From NCBI GenBank assembly GCA_020253445.1, contig JADCBP010000005.1, forward strand, positions 806,001-870,000: a DNA stretch of 64,000 nucleotides, in the 5' to 3' direction. Positions 44,775 through 53,628 of this stretch are shown piece after piece (positions within the stretch are counted from its first letter, which is position 1; every line of letters begins with the position of its first letter). This stretch comes from Methylobacterium sp. Its GTDB lineage: Bacteria; Pseudomonadota; Alphaproteobacteria; Rhizobiales; Beijerinckiaceae. Made by a program: the position numbers and the translations under genes. Under the pieces are notes generated by a model. It was not told the origin of the DNA. It worked only from the letters and a program-made list of their open reading frames with translations, and ran no database searches.

Positions 44775-45563
44775 ATGGTCGCGCCCGCCCTCCGCCTCGC
44801 CCTGCATGATGCCGTGCTGGCCTCCCGCCGGCTCGTCATCTTCACGGGCGCGGGGCTTTCCACCGAGAGCGGCGTGCCGGATTTCCGCACGCCCGGCTCG
44901 CCCTGGACGGCGAACAAGCCCATTCCGTTCGAGGCCTTTATCGCGAGCGCCGAGGCCCGCCGCGAGGCCTGGCGGCGCAAGTTCACGATGGATGACAGTT
45001 TCGCCGGCGCGAAACCCTCGCCGGTGCATCGCCTGCTTGCGGATTTCGTGCGTGAGGGCAGGGCGATCGGCCTCGTCACGCAGAACATCGACGGGCTGCA
45101 TCAGCAGGCGGGGACGCCGGCGGAGAAACTGGTGGAGCTTCATGGCAACGGCACCTATGCCACGTGCCTCGATTGCGGCATGCGCCACGAACTGCATGTG
45201 ATCCGCCCGGTGTTCGAGGCCACGGGACGCGCGCCGCGCTGCGAGGATTGTGACGGGCCGGTGAAGAGCGCGACCATTTCCTTTGGCCAGCGCATGCCCG
45301 AAGCCGCGATGCGGCAGGCCGACCGATGGTCGCGGGAAGCCGATCTGTTCCTCGTCATCGGCTCCTCGCTCGTGGTGCATCCCGCCGCGCAACTGCCACT
45401 CGTGGCGAAGGCGAATGGCGCCGCGCTGGTCATTGTCAATCGCGAGCAGACCCCGCTTGATCCGGCCGCAGATCTCGTCGTGCGTGGCGAAATCGGAGAG
45501 GCCTTTGCCGGCCTTTCGTTCCAGGAGCCAAAAGACCGGGGACTTGCTCCCTCTGGCCTGTGA
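44775..45563 (+). CDS. NAD-dependent protein deacylase (sirtuin, Sir2 family)
   Basis: The 262-residue enzyme has the NAD motif GAGLSTESGVPDFR (25-38), TQNIDGLH, the catalytic His123 (ELHGN), the zinc pairs Cys131/Cys134 and Cys156/Cys159, and GSSLVVHPAAQLP. It removes acyl groups from lysines using NAD and is cytoplasmic. It starts 45 bases after eda on the same strand, so they may be co-transcribed. Confidence 0.93.
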   Translation: MVAPALRLALHDAVLASRRLVIFTGAGLSTESGVPDFRTPGSPWTANKPIPFEAFIASAEARREAWRRKFTMDDSFAGAKPSPVHRLLADFVREGRAIGLVTQNIDGLHQQAGTPAEKLVELHGNGTYATCLDCGMRHELHVIRPVFEATGRAPRCEDCDGPVKSATISFGQRMPEAAMRQADRWSREADLFLVIGSSLVVHPAAQLPLVAKANGAALVIVNREQTPLDPAADLVVRGEIGEAFAGLSFQEPKDRGLAPSGL

Positions 45564-45698
45564 AATGCCGCGCGAAAGGGGATTGCGAAAGCCATCCCAA
45601 TCAATGTTATGGTTAAGACCTCAGTAACAAAGATTCGTCGTGCGTCGGCTCTCCCAATCGGAAGCGACGCCGATGGAAAACGCGGGTCGGACACGTTC

Positions 45699-46310
45699 AT
45701 GGGTGACGATTTCGGAGCCAAGGCATTCGGGAACCGCTTCATGGTTCCATCTCTCGGGCGCGATTCCGAGGGGCGCCCGGATGATCAGCCACTCGACCTT
45801 GTCGAGATTTCCGGCTCGATCAAATGGTTCGATGTCTCCAAGGGATTCGGGTTCATCGTGCCGGATAACGGCTTGGCCGATGTGCTGCTGCATGTCTCCT
45901 GTCTCCGCCGCGACGGCTACCAGACCGCGCCCGAAGGGGCGCGGATCGTGGTGGAAGCGATCGAGCGTCCGCGCGGATACCAGGCCTTCCGCATCCTCTC
46001 GATGGATCTTTCCACTGCCGTCCACCCCTCTCAATTGCCGCCGGCCCGCACGCATGTGCAGGTGACAGCGACGAGCGGGCTCGAAAAGGCCGAGGTGAAG
46101 TGGTTCAACCGGCTGCGCGGCTTCGGCTTCGTTTCGCGCGGGGAGGGGACGGAGGATATCTTCGTCCATATGGAAACCTTGCGCCGGACCGGCGTCGCCG
46201 AGCTTGTTCCGGGTGATACGGTCTATGTCCGCTTCGGCAAGGGCCCCAAGGGCCTGATGGCTTCCGAAATCCGGCTGGGTGACGAGGGCGATCCGCCGAA
46301 CTCGCACTGA
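45699..46310 (+). CDS. Protein with two cold-shock domains
   Basis: Two CSDs are visible: residues about 37-100 (ISGSIKWFDVSKGFGFIVPDNGLADVLLHVSCL) and 128-200 (AEVKWFNRLRGFGFVSRGEGTEDIFVHMETLRR), each with RNP1- and RNP2-like strands for single-stranded nucleic-acid binding. Double-CSD proteins of about 200 residues are characteristic of alphaproteobacteria. The start is placed at ATG 45699 (MGDDFGAKAF); an in-frame ATG at 45609 lacks a ribosome site. It is followed by DUF192 and tRNA-Pro, a conserved order. Confidence 0.9.
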   Translation: MGDDFGAKAFGNRFMVPSLGRDSEGRPDDQPLDLVEISGSIKWFDVSKGFGFIVPDNGLADVLLHVSCLRRDGYQTAPEGARIVVEAIERPRGYQAFRILSMDLSTAVHPSQLPPARTHVQVTATSGLEKAEVKWFNRLRGFGFVSRGEGTEDIFVHMETLRRTGVAELVPGDTVYVRFGKGPKGLMASEIRLGDEGDPPNSH

Positions 46311-46389
46311 AGGGTTGGCGGGCGGGTTGATTCCCGCCGCGGAACATCCCATAGCGCCTCGCATGGCCGCGTGACGCGGTCGAGCCCTG

Positions 46390-46938
46390 ATGAGTATTGC
46401 GATGCCCGGCGAATCCAAGCCTTCCGGTCTCACACGTGGCCGCGTGTTCCTGATCCTGTTCGTCAGCTTCATGCTCTCGGTGGCGGGCATTTCGGTTTTC
46501 ACGAATCTCACCCGCATGGCCGAGCGCGATGCCGCGCGCGCCCGGCAGGCCGAGGGCGGCATCCGGCTCGAACCGCTCACCATCGATTCCGGCGGCAAGC
46601 GCCACAATTTCCGCATCGAGATGGCCCGCACCGATGCCGACCGTGCGAGGGGCCTGATGTTCCGGCAATCCATGCCGGCGGATCAGGGCATGCTCTTCGA
46701 TTTCGAACGCGACCAGATGGTCTCGATGTGGATGCGCAACACCTTCATTCCGCTCGACATGCTCTTCATCTTCGCGGATGGCCGCATCCATCGCATCGAG
46801 CATCGCACGGAGGTTGAGAGCGAGCGGACCATTTCCTCCGGCGTGCCGGTGCGGGCCGTGCTCGAACTGAATGCCGGCACGGCCGAGCGCCTGGGCATCC
46901 GGCCCGGCGATCGCGTCGTGCACCCGATGTTCCGGTAA
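46390..46938 (+). CDS. DUF192 family exported protein
   Basis: The 182-residue protein has an N-terminal membrane segment (about residues 17-40) and a DUF192 domain (FRIEMARTDADRARGLMFRQSMPADQGMLFDFERDQMVSMWMRNTFIPLDMLFI). The domain is found in bacterial envelope proteins of unknown function. It is 80 bases downstream of the cold-shock gene and just ahead of tRNA-Pro(TGG) on the other strand. Confidence 0.88.
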   Translation: MSIAMPGESKPSGLTRGRVFLILFVSFMLSVAGISVFTNLTRMAERDAARARQAEGGIRLEPLTIDSGGKRHNFRIEMARTDADRARGLMFRQSMPADQGMLFDFERDQMVSMWMRNTFIPLDMLFIFADGRIHRIEHRTEVESERTISSGVPVRAVLELNAGTAERLGIRPGDRVVHPMFR

Positions 46939-46940
46939 GG

Positions 46941-47017
46941 TGGTCGGGGTAGCAGGATTCGAACCTACGACCTGTAGTACCCAAAACTACCGCGCTACCA
47001 GACTGCGCTATACCCCG
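46941..47017 (-). tRNA. tRNA-Pro (anticodon TGG)
   Basis: On the - strand acceptor CGGGGTA pairs with TACCCCG, the anticodon loop TTTGGGT sits between GTAGT and ACTAC, the T loop is TTCGAAT and CCA is encoded at 46943-46941. It complements the GGG isoacceptor at 3.4 kb. Confidence 0.97.
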
Positions 47018-47076
47018 ATGAGGATCGCGCTAGCATGTGATCATGGGCACGGCAAGGCACAGCGTCGTTTCCGATC

Positions 47077-47520
47077 TCACGCGCTGGAAATCAGCGCCCG
47101 CACCATCACGCCCGCCTCGGCAAACATGGCGGCGGCAGCCTCGAATTCCTCCGGTGGCATCGAGGTCACCCCATCGCCGATCACCACGCAGGCCATGCCG
47201 GCATGAATGATCGAACGGGCGCAGGCGCTGCAGGGGTGGTGCGTCACATAAATCGTGCAGCCCCTTGTCGATATGCCTTCACGTGCGGCGAAGGCCACGA
47301 TGTTCTGCTCGGCATGCGAGGCGAAGAGATATTTCCGCGGCCGTTCGAAGCGGTCCGGACTGTCGACAACGCCGCGTGGAGGCCCATTGTAACCCGTCAG
47401 CCGAACTTCTCCATCGGGTCCGATCAATGCCGCGCCCACCTGCGTCGGGTCTTTCGAGCGCGACGCGGCGTGGCGGGCAAAGCCCATGAGGTAGGTCTCG
47501 AGGCTCGGGCGCTCGGCCAT
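47077..47520 (-). CDS. dCMP deaminase family protein
   Basis: The 147-residue product has the zinc deaminase signature: His69-Ala-Glu71 (FASHAEQN) and Cys97/Cys100 (HHPCSACARSI), with TGYNGPPRG for substrate contacts. It fits deoxycytidylate deaminase (dCMP to dUMP), supplying dTMP synthesis. GGGGAG precedes the ATG at 47520; the longer upstream frame is not used. Confidence 0.88.
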   Translation of the reverse strand: MAERPSLETYLMGFARHAASRSKDPTQVGAALIGPDGEVRLTGYNGPPRGVVDSPDRFERPRKYLFASHAEQNIVAFAAREGISTRGCTIYVTHHPCSACARSIIHAGMACVVIGDGVTSMPPEEFEAAAAMFAEAGVMVRALISSA

Positions 47521-47681
47521 GCTTGTCTCCCCGTCCGCTCCATCCGTGTCAGGGGCGGGGAGGGCTGTCAATCTGCGCTTGCCCAGCGACCAAGGCCGCG
47601 GTTGCCTCGCGCGGAAAGTGCCAGTATCACGAGGCGGAAGCGGGGTGCCTCCCGCCTGATCCACCGCCCCGGAGTCCACCG

Positions 47682-47987
47682 ATGACGGCCCGTATCTCCC
47701 GTCCCGCCAAGACCGCGATGCAGTCCGGCACTGCCAAGAGCAACCGCTGGCTTCTCGAATTCGAAGTCAGCGCCGCCCGCACGATCGAGCCCCTGATGGG
47801 CTGGACCTCTTCCTCCGACACGCTCGGCCAGGTGAAGCTGTGGTTCGACACGAAGGAGGAAGCCATCGCCTTTGCCGCGCGCAACGGGCTTGCTTATCGC
47901 CTCGAGGAGCCGAAGGAGGCCAAGCGCCGGCCGGCTGCCTATTCGGATAATTTCAAGCATAACCGCATCGGCGCCTGGACGCATTGA
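47682..47987 (+). CDS. NADH dehydrogenase accessory subunit (NDUFS4 / ETC complex I subunit)
   Basis: The 101-residue protein matches the NDUFS4-like family: WLLEFEVSAARTIEPLMGWTSSSDTLGQVKLWFDTKEEAIAFAARNGLAYRLEEP and the end FKHNRIGAWTH. This supernumerary subunit of respiratory complex I is shared by alphaproteobacteria and mitochondria, which supports the taxonomic placement. GGAG lies upstream of the ATG. It stands alone, away from any nuo operon in view. Confidence 0.93.
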   Translation: MTARISRPAKTAMQSGTAKSNRWLLEFEVSAARTIEPLMGWTSSSDTLGQVKLWFDTKEEAIAFAARNGLAYRLEEPKEAKRRPAAYSDNFKHNRIGAWTH

Positions 47988-48053
47988 ACCCGCCGCGCCG
48001 GCCATGTTCCTCGTGGCTTCTCGCCGGCCGCATGATTGAAATCCGCCTTTGCC

Positions 48054-48130
48054 GGCCCCTTAGCTCAGCTGGATAGAGCGAGTGCCTTCTAAGCACTAGG
48101 TCGCAGGTTCGAGCCCTGCAGGGGTCGCCA
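48054..48130 (+). tRNA. tRNA-Arg (anticodon TCT)
   Basis: Acceptor GGCCCCT pairs with AGGGGTC (one G-T), the D arm is GCTCAGCTGGATAGAGC, the anticodon loop CTTCTAA lies between AGTGC and GCACT, and CCA ends at 48130. Confidence 0.97.
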
Positions 48131-48131
48131 G

Positions 48132-48164
48132 AAGCTCATCCATTTCAGACGTTTGAGCTTTTTT
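48132..48164 (+). terminator. Terminator of tRNA-Arg
   Basis: AAGCTCA (48132-48138) pairs with TGAGCTT (48154-48160) and runs into four further T. It starts immediately after the tRNA CCA end. Confidence 0.8.
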
Positions 48165-48630
48165 CCCAAGGAGAATCAAGGTCCTCGACCAGATATGCAA
48201 GCCCTTCGCGGCTTGATTCCGGTTCTCGTGGAAATGATTCCAGTGCCCGAGCCGCAAGGCCACCATGCTTCAACCGGGATTCGCTTCCCGGCGAATGTGA
48301 CCAGAAAGGCGAGGGATTGCAGTTCCGCGCGCCTTCTCCGGGCTTGGTCGAAATCCGGTGCCAATCGCCTGGAAACAGTCGGTAAGGTTCCAGACGAAGC
48401 CTTTCGCCGGCGCGAAATCGCTGAAGCGCCTTCATGAATCGGATCGCCCAAGGGCGACCGGAATCCGCCACGAAAAATCCGGAAGCCGTGATGAGGAGGA
48501 TGAGCGAGCGGAATCGGTTCCTGCGCCACGGCCCGCAAGCGGCCGGAATGATACACGCCTTTCCGCTTGATCTTCCGCTCAGGCTCATGTCGAAAGGCAG
48601 CCGCAGAACCTCGGGAAGGCAGGAGCCACC
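48165..48630. other. Gene-poor stretch after tRNA-Arg
   Basis: No credible gene is seen in these 466 bases on either strand. Open frames exist but have repetitive GC-shadow composition and no ribosome sites. The position next to a tRNA 3' end is a common scar site for lost integrated elements, but no att-like repeat of the tRNA end was found. Confidence 0.35.
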
Positions 48631-50373
48631 ATGCGCGCGATCGCAGGCCGCTTTGGAGTGCCGGATTGGCGGGAACGTTTCCATCGCCTCACGCTCAGCC
48701 ATGCGCGGGCGCTGCTCGCGCTGACCATCGTCAGTTTCTGCTTCTTCCTGCCTGGCCAGATGTCGCTTCAGCCGATGGACCGGGACGAGCCGCGTTTCGC
48801 GCAGGCCTCGAAGCAGATGCTGGAGACGCGCGACTTTGTCGATATCCGCTTCCAGGAGGAGGCACGCCACAAGAAGCCTGTCGGCATCTACTGGCTGCAA
48901 TCGGCCAGTGTGGCGATCGGCGAGGCGCTGGGCGTCGGCGATGCCCGACGGCAGATCTGGCTCTATCGCATCCCCTCGCTGCTCGGCGCGGTCGCGATGG
49001 TGCTGCTGACCTACTGGGCGGCGCTCGCCTTCCTCTCGCGCGAGGGCGCGATGCTCGCCGGCCTGATGATGGCGGCCAGCGTGCTGCTGGGTGTCGAGGC
49101 GCGCCTGGCGAAAACCGATGCGGTGCTGGGCGCGCTTTCGGTCGCGGCCATGGGGTTCCTGGCGCGGGCCTATCTCGCGGCGCGGGCGCCGGGCGTTGCA
49201 CCTGTGCTCGCCAACCGTCACCTCATCCTGTTATGGGTGGCCATTGGTGCGGCCGTGCTGGTGAAGGGGCCGATCACCCCGATCGTCGCGATGCTGGCGA
49301 TCGGCACGCTCGCGATCCGCGATCGCGGCGCGGGCTGGCTGAAGGGGTTGCGCCCTGGCCTCGGTCTGCTGATCGTGGCGCTGATCGTGCTGCCCTGGCT
49401 CGTGATGATCCTGATGAAGTCCGGCGGGTCCTTCCTGGAGGACTCGATTGGCAAGGACATGCTCGCGAAGGTGGGTAGCGCGCAGGAAAAGCATGGCGCG
49501 CCGCCGGGCACCTATCTCGGCGTCTTCTGGGTCACCTTCTGGCCGGCGGCACCACTGGTGCTGCTGTCGCTGGCCTTCGCATGGCGCGAGCGGCGCGATG
49601 ACGGCGTGGCCTTCCTGCTGGCCTGGATCGTGCCGTTCTGGCTGATCCTCGAAGCGGTGCCGACCAAGCTCCCGCATTACGTGCTGCCGGTCTACCCGGC
49701 GATCGCCATCCTCGCGATGCTGGCGGTTGAACGCACCGGCCTCGTGCTCAATCGCGCGCTGCGCGGGGTGGCGGCGTTCCTGATGCTGCTCGTGCCGCTG
49801 GTCTTCCTCATCGGAGCGCCCGCGCTTTTCCTGATCATGGAGGAGGGGCTCGTGATCCTCCGCCTGCCGTTTCTCGCGCTGCCCTTCCTGGTGGTTGCCT
49901 TCCTGCTCGGTCTGGCAGGCGCCTATTCGCTCGTCCAGCGCCGACCGGTGCGGGCCCTGCTGCTGGGCGCCTTCGCCTCCGCCGCCCTGATCGTCGCGGC
50001 CTATCCCCTGGGCATGCCGATGCTCAAGGCGATCAACCTCTCGCCCCGCCTCGCGGAAGCCGCGCGCGCGACGGGTTGCGTGGATCCCGCCTTCGCGACC
50101 GTGGGTTATCGCGAGCCGAGCCTCGTCTTCCTCACGCGCACGGATATCCTGATGGCCGAGCCGGCCGAGGCGGCGGCTTTCCTCGAGCGGGCGGGTCCGG
50201 GCTGCCGCATCGCCTTCGTGGAGCGGCGCTTCGAGGAGGCTTTCCGTGCCGCGCTCAAGGGCGATTCCGCCCCGGCTCTGGTCACGCGGGTGCGCGGAGT
50301 GAACCTCAACGCAGCCTTCGACAAGCAGCGGCGGTTGCGCGTGCTGGATATCGCGGTGTATGTGCGGCGCTGA
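48631..50373 (+). CDS. GT39-family (ArnT-like) membrane glycosyltransferase
   Basis: The 580-residue protein has about twelve hydrophobic helices and the first-loop acidic motif PMDRDEPRFAQASKQML (Asp-Glu) typical of polyprenyl-phosphate-sugar:lipid A or protein transferases of the PMT/ArnT group, plus PTKLPHYVLPVYPAIAILAM. It uses a lipid-linked sugar on the periplasmic side to modify lipid A, core or protein. It is followed by the GT2 enzyme that probably makes the donor. No start ribosome site of note. Confidence 0.85.
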   Translation: MRAIAGRFGVPDWRERFHRLTLSHARALLALTIVSFCFFLPGQMSLQPMDRDEPRFAQASKQMLETRDFVDIRFQEEARHKKPVGIYWLQSASVAIGEALGVGDARRQIWLYRIPSLLGAVAMVLLTYWAALAFLSREGAMLAGLMMAASVLLGVEARLAKTDAVLGALSVAAMGFLARAYLAARAPGVAPVLANRHLILLWVAIGAAVLVKGPITPIVAMLAIGTLAIRDRGAGWLKGLRPGLGLLIVALIVLPWLVMILMKSGGSFLEDSIGKDMLAKVGSAQEKHGAPPGTYLGVFWVTFWPAAPLVLLSLAFAWRERRDDGVAFLLAWIVPFWLILEAVPTKLPHYVLPVYPAIAILAMLAVERTGLVLNRALRGVAAFLMLLVPLVFLIGAPALFLIMEEGLVILRLPFLALPFLVVAFLLGLAGAYSLVQRRPVRALLLGAFASAALIVAAYPLGMPMLKAINLSPRLAEAARATGCVDPAFATVGYREPSLVFLTRTDILMAEPAEAAAFLERAGPGCRIAFVERRFEEAFRAALKGDSAPALVTRVRGVNLNAAFDKQRRLRVLDIAVYVRR

Positions 50374-50388
50374 AACAGCGAGCCCTCC

Positions 50389-51144
50389 ATGCCTGAAGAA
50401 GCCGGCGTGACACGCGCCGAACCCACCCTGCCGCGCATTTCCGTCATCATCCCCATGCGGAACGAGGAGGGAAATGTCGCCCCCCTCATCGCGGAGATCG
50501 CCAATGCGCTGGAAGGCGAAGCGCATGAGATCATCGCGGTGAATGACGGTTCGACCGACGAAACCGGAACGGTCCTTGTGAACCTGCGCGGCACCTATCC
50601 GCAATTGCGGGTGCTTCACCATGCCGAGAACCGGGGCCAATCCGCGGCGATCCGCGATGGCGCGCGCCTGGCGCGTGGCGAGATCCTCTGCACGCTGGAT
50701 GGCGATGGCCAGAACAACCCCGCCTTCCTGCCGGCGATGATCCGCCTGCTCGAATCCGATCCGGCCATCGCGCTCGTGCAGGGCCAGCGCGTGGGCCGCA
50801 CCGATACCGGCTTCAAGAAGTTCCAGTCGAAGATCGCGAACAAGGTCCGTGGCGCGATGCTGAAGGATGGCACGCGCGATTCCGGCTGCGGCCTGAAGGT
50901 GATGCGCCGCGCGGCCTATCTCCGCTTGCCGTATTTCGATGCTCTCCATCGCTTCACGCCCGCGCTGATGGTGCGCGACGGGCACAAGATCGCCCATCTC
51001 GACGTGCTGGATCGCGCGCGCGGCTCGGGTGTCTCGAACTACGCGTCCCTGGCGCGGGCGAAGGTCGCGATTGTCGATCTCATCGGCGTGTGGTGGCTCG
51101 TCCGTCGCCGCAAGCCGGATACCCCGACGCGGGAGGAAAACTGA
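50389..51144 (+). CDS. GT2-family polyprenyl-phosphate glycosyltransferase
   Basis: The 251-residue protein has the GT2 motifs SVIIPMRNEEGNVAPLIAEIANAL, NDGSTDETG and LDGDGQNNPAFL (metal-binding Asp-Xaa-Asp). A C-terminal hydrophobic stretch (KVAIVDLIGVWWLV) may anchor it. It resembles dolichol/undecaprenyl-phosphate sugar transferases that make the donor for GT39 enzymes. The stop overlaps the next start (TGATG). Confidence 0.87.
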   Translation: MPEEAGVTRAEPTLPRISVIIPMRNEEGNVAPLIAEIANALEGEAHEIIAVNDGSTDETGTVLVNLRGTYPQLRVLHHAENRGQSAAIRDGARLARGEILCTLDGDGQNNPAFLPAMIRLLESDPAIALVQGQRVGRTDTGFKKFQSKIANKVRGAMLKDGTRDSGCGLKVMRRAAYLRLPYFDALHRFTPALMVRDGHKIAHLDVLDRARGSGVSNYASLARAKVAIVDLIGVWWLVRRRKPDTPTREEN

Positions 51145-51491
51145 TGCTCATCCAGTTCTCCCAATCCATCGACGGCTTCCTGCATGATGTGTTCGTCACG
51201 AATTTCACGTGGTGGGCGGTGATCGGCATTTTCGGCCAGCTGCTCTTCATGGCGCGCTTCGTGGTGCAATGGATCGCGAGCGAGCGGGCCGGACGTTCCG
51301 TGGTGCCCTTGGCCTTCTGGTTTTTCTCGATCGGTGGCGCGGCCATCGTGCTGGCCTACGGCATTCACCGACGCGATCCGGTGATCATCCTGGGGCAGAC
51401 CCTGTCGTTCTTCATCTATTTCCGCAATCTTGCGCTGATCGCCAAGGAACGCCGCCAGCGCGGCAAGGTCGGCATCGAGGGCGGGGAGTGA
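51144..51491 (+). CDS. Lipid-A-disaccharide-synthase N-terminal-like (LAB_N) membrane protein
   Basis: The 115-residue protein is a LAB_N domain: three or four hydrophobic helices with WWAVIGIFGQLLFMARFVVQWIASERAGRSVVPLAFWFFSIGG and LGQTLSFFIYFRNLALI. Such proteins occur with GT2 and GT39 genes in rhizobial lipid A and core modification loci and may flip or hold the lipid-linked donor. It is coupled to the GT2 gene, with GGGAGG upstream. Confidence 0.88.
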   Translation: MLIQFSQSIDGFLHDVFVTNFTWWAVIGIFGQLLFMARFVVQWIASERAGRSVVPLAFWFFSIGGAAIVLAYGIHRRDPVIILGQTLSFFIYFRNLALIAKERRQRGKVGIEGGE

Positions 51492-51492
51492 C

Positions 51493-52107
51493 ATGACCGG
51501 CCGGGCGCCTCTGCCCTCCTGGCAGGATGATCTTCCCGGCACGCTGGCCGCGTGCTGGAGCTTCCTCGCGCGCGGCGTGGTCGATCGCCGCTCGGGTTTC
51601 CACCATCCCGTGATCTCCAGCATCGGGCTCGATGGCGCGCCGCGCTCGCGGGTGATGATCCTGCGCGGGGTGGACATCGCGGCGCGCAGCCTGCGCGTCC
51701 ATACCGATATGCGTTCGGAGAAGATCGCGGAATGGCGCGCCGATCCGCGTGTCTTCATTCTCGGCTATGATGCCGGGCAGAAGCTGCAGATCCGTCTCCT
51801 GGGCCGCGTGAGCCTGCACCACGATGATGCGGTGGCCGAGGCCGCCTGGCAGGCCTCGCGCGCCATGAGCCGCGTCTGTTACGGCACCGCGCCGGCGCCG
51901 GGCTCGGAGATCGAGGCCGGTGACGCCTTCGCGCTGCCGAGCCCGGATGACGCGGAGGGGCTGGAAGCGGGTCGCGCGCATTTTTCCGCCGTGGTGATGC
52001 AGATCGAGAGCCTCGAAAGCCTGTATCTCGCCTTCGCTGGGCATCGGCGCGCGCTGTTTTCATGGAATGCGGGCGGCGCACTCACCGCCCGCTGGCTCGC
52101 GCCGTGA
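51493..52107 (+). CDS. Pyridoxamine-5'-phosphate-oxidase-like flavin-binding protein
   Basis: The 204-residue product is a split-barrel flavin-binding domain: HHPVISSIGLDGAPRSRVMILRGVD, LRVHTDMRSEKIAEWRADPRV and LQIRLLGRVSLHHDD. These match the PNPOx-like family. It starts 1 base after the LAB_N stop, so it is in the same operon. A direct role in vitamin B6 synthesis is doubtful, as canonical PdxH tail motifs are missing; it may be a general FMN reductase-like protein. Confidence 0.8.
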   Translation: MTGRAPLPSWQDDLPGTLAACWSFLARGVVDRRSGFHHPVISSIGLDGAPRSRVMILRGVDIAARSLRVHTDMRSEKIAEWRADPRVFILGYDAGQKLQIRLLGRVSLHHDDAVAEAAWQASRAMSRVCYGTAPAPGSEIEAGDAFALPSPDDAEGLEAGRAHFSAVVMQIESLESLYLAFAGHRRALFSWNAGGALTARWLAP

Positions 52108-53295
52108 TCAACCCGCTGCGTGCATCGCCGCGAGCCCGCGATCGAGATCCGCGATGAGATCCTCCGGATCTTCGAGGCCGATCGAGAAGCGGATGCCGCG
52201 CCCGCCCGGCGCGTAGGTCGTGGCCGTGCGGAAGGGCGTGCAATCGAAGGGCACGGCAAGGCTCTCGAACCCGCCCCAGCTATAGCCCATGCCGAAGAGG
52301 CCGAGATTGTTCAGGAAGGCAGCAACCTGCCTGTCGCTCATCACGTCGAGGATGATCGAGAACATCCCCGAAGGGCCCTTGAAATCGCGCTGGAAGATCT
52401 CGTGGCCGGGGCAGGAGGGCAAAGCGGGGTGCAGCACGCGCTTCACGCCCTTGCGGGTTGCAAGCGTCTTCGCGACATGCAGCGCGTTGATGCCCTGCTC
52501 CTTCAGGCGGATATTCATGGTGCGCAGGCCGCGCAGGGTGAGGAACACGTCATCCGGCCCGAGATAGATGCCGAGATCGCCATGTGTCGCCTTGAGCGCC
52601 GGCAGATGCGCCGCGTTCGCCGCCACGAGGCCGATCAGCACATCGGAATGGCCGGAAGGATATTTCGTGGCGGCGTTGATGGAGATGTCGACCCCGAAAT
52701 CGAGCGGCCGGAAGAGCAGGCCCGTCGCATAGGTGTTGTCGATCATCGTGACGATGCCGTGCCTTTTCGCGACCGCGACGATGGCCGGCACATCCTGCAC
52801 CTCGAAGGTTTGCGAACCGGGGCTTTCCATCATGATGGCACGGGTATTCGGCTTGACCAGGGCCTCGATCCCGGCCCCGACGAGCGGATCATAATAGGTT
52901 GTCTCCACGCCGTAGCGCCGAAGATGGTTCTCGCAGAAGTTGCGTGTCGGGCGGTATACACTATCCAAGACGAGAACATGGTCACCCGATTTCAGGACCG
53001 AGAGCATCGCCGTGGTGACCGCCGATGCACCAGACGGACAGATCACCGTGCCGGCCGCACCCTCCAGCTCGTTCCAGAGCTCTTCGAGGGCCTCGGAGGT
53101 GGGATTGCCGCGCCGGCCATAGGTGTAGCGGTTCTTCTGCGCGAGGCAGGATTCCGCATCCGGATAGACCACGGTCGAGCCGCGGAAGGGCGGAACATTG
53201 ACAAATCCGAAGGTTTCGTCCGGCCTGCGGCCCTTCATCGCGAGTTTTGTTGCCGATTTCAGGGATTCCGCGATGCGCTTTTCGAGCTTCCGCAT
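52108..53295 (-). CDS. metC: Cystathionine beta-lyase
   Basis: The 395-residue PLP enzyme has VPPFRGSTVVYP, YTYGRRGNPTSEALEE, CPSGASAVTTAMLS and the PLP lysine in NAATKYPSGHSDVLIG. It cleaves cystathionine to homocysteine, pyruvate and ammonia. The start is the ATG at 53295 after AAGGCGGA; the longer frame begins at 53337. Divergence from the aap amino-acid transporter operon is the arrangement described in Rhizobium leguminosarum. Confidence 0.93.
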   Translation of the reverse strand: MRKLEKRIAESLKSATKLAMKGRRPDETFGFVNVPPFRGSTVVYPDAESCLAQKNRYTYGRRGNPTSEALEELWNELEGAAGTVICPSGASAVTTAMLSVLKSGDHVLVLDSVYRPTRNFCENHLRRYGVETTYYDPLVGAGIEALVKPNTRAIMMESPGSQTFEVQDVPAIVAVAKRHGIVTMIDNTYATGLLFRPLDFGVDISINAATKYPSGHSDVLIGLVAANAAHLPALKATHGDLGIYLGPDDVFLTLRGLRTMNIRLKEQGINALHVAKTLATRKGVKRVLHPALPSCPGHEIFQRDFKGPSGMFSIILDVMSDRQVAAFLNNLGLFGMGYSWGGFESLAVPFDCTPFRTATTYAPGGRGIRFSIGLEDPEDLIADLDRGLAAMHAAG

Positions 53296-53628
53296 TTCCG
53301 TTCCGCCTTTTGACTGATTTATGGCTTTGAATTCCAAAATATGAGCTATCTACAGAAAAATCATCCCGTTTTTTGATCGAATATCAGATGGAAACTCTGG
53401 TTTCGCCGGGAAGTTTTCACCTATTCGGCAATTCCAATGCAAAAGTTGCATCGTGGACCCGCTTCCCGTTCGATTTAATGCATGTAGGTCTTGACCGCTC
53501 GCCCAAACTCCCTTTGCATGCGCTTTCCAGATCGCAGACAAGGGCAGACCGGCGATCGAGCCTGCAATCGGCACGCCATTCGCTTGTGGGCGATGGACCA
53601 TCAATCAACACTCGGGGAGACGAGTTCC
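53296..53628. other. Divergent control region between metC and aapJ
   Basis: No gene is seen. The region is AT-rich near metC and must hold promoters for both directions. The best + strand candidate is TTGACC (53491-53496) with a poor -10, so neither promoter is well defined. No riboswitch was recognised. Confidence 0.4.

Noticed and set aside
48145-49221. 358-residue - strand open frame reaching from the gene-poor stretch into the GT39 gene
   Set aside because: Most of it is the antisense of GT39; the remainder has no ribosome site and no recognisable motif.
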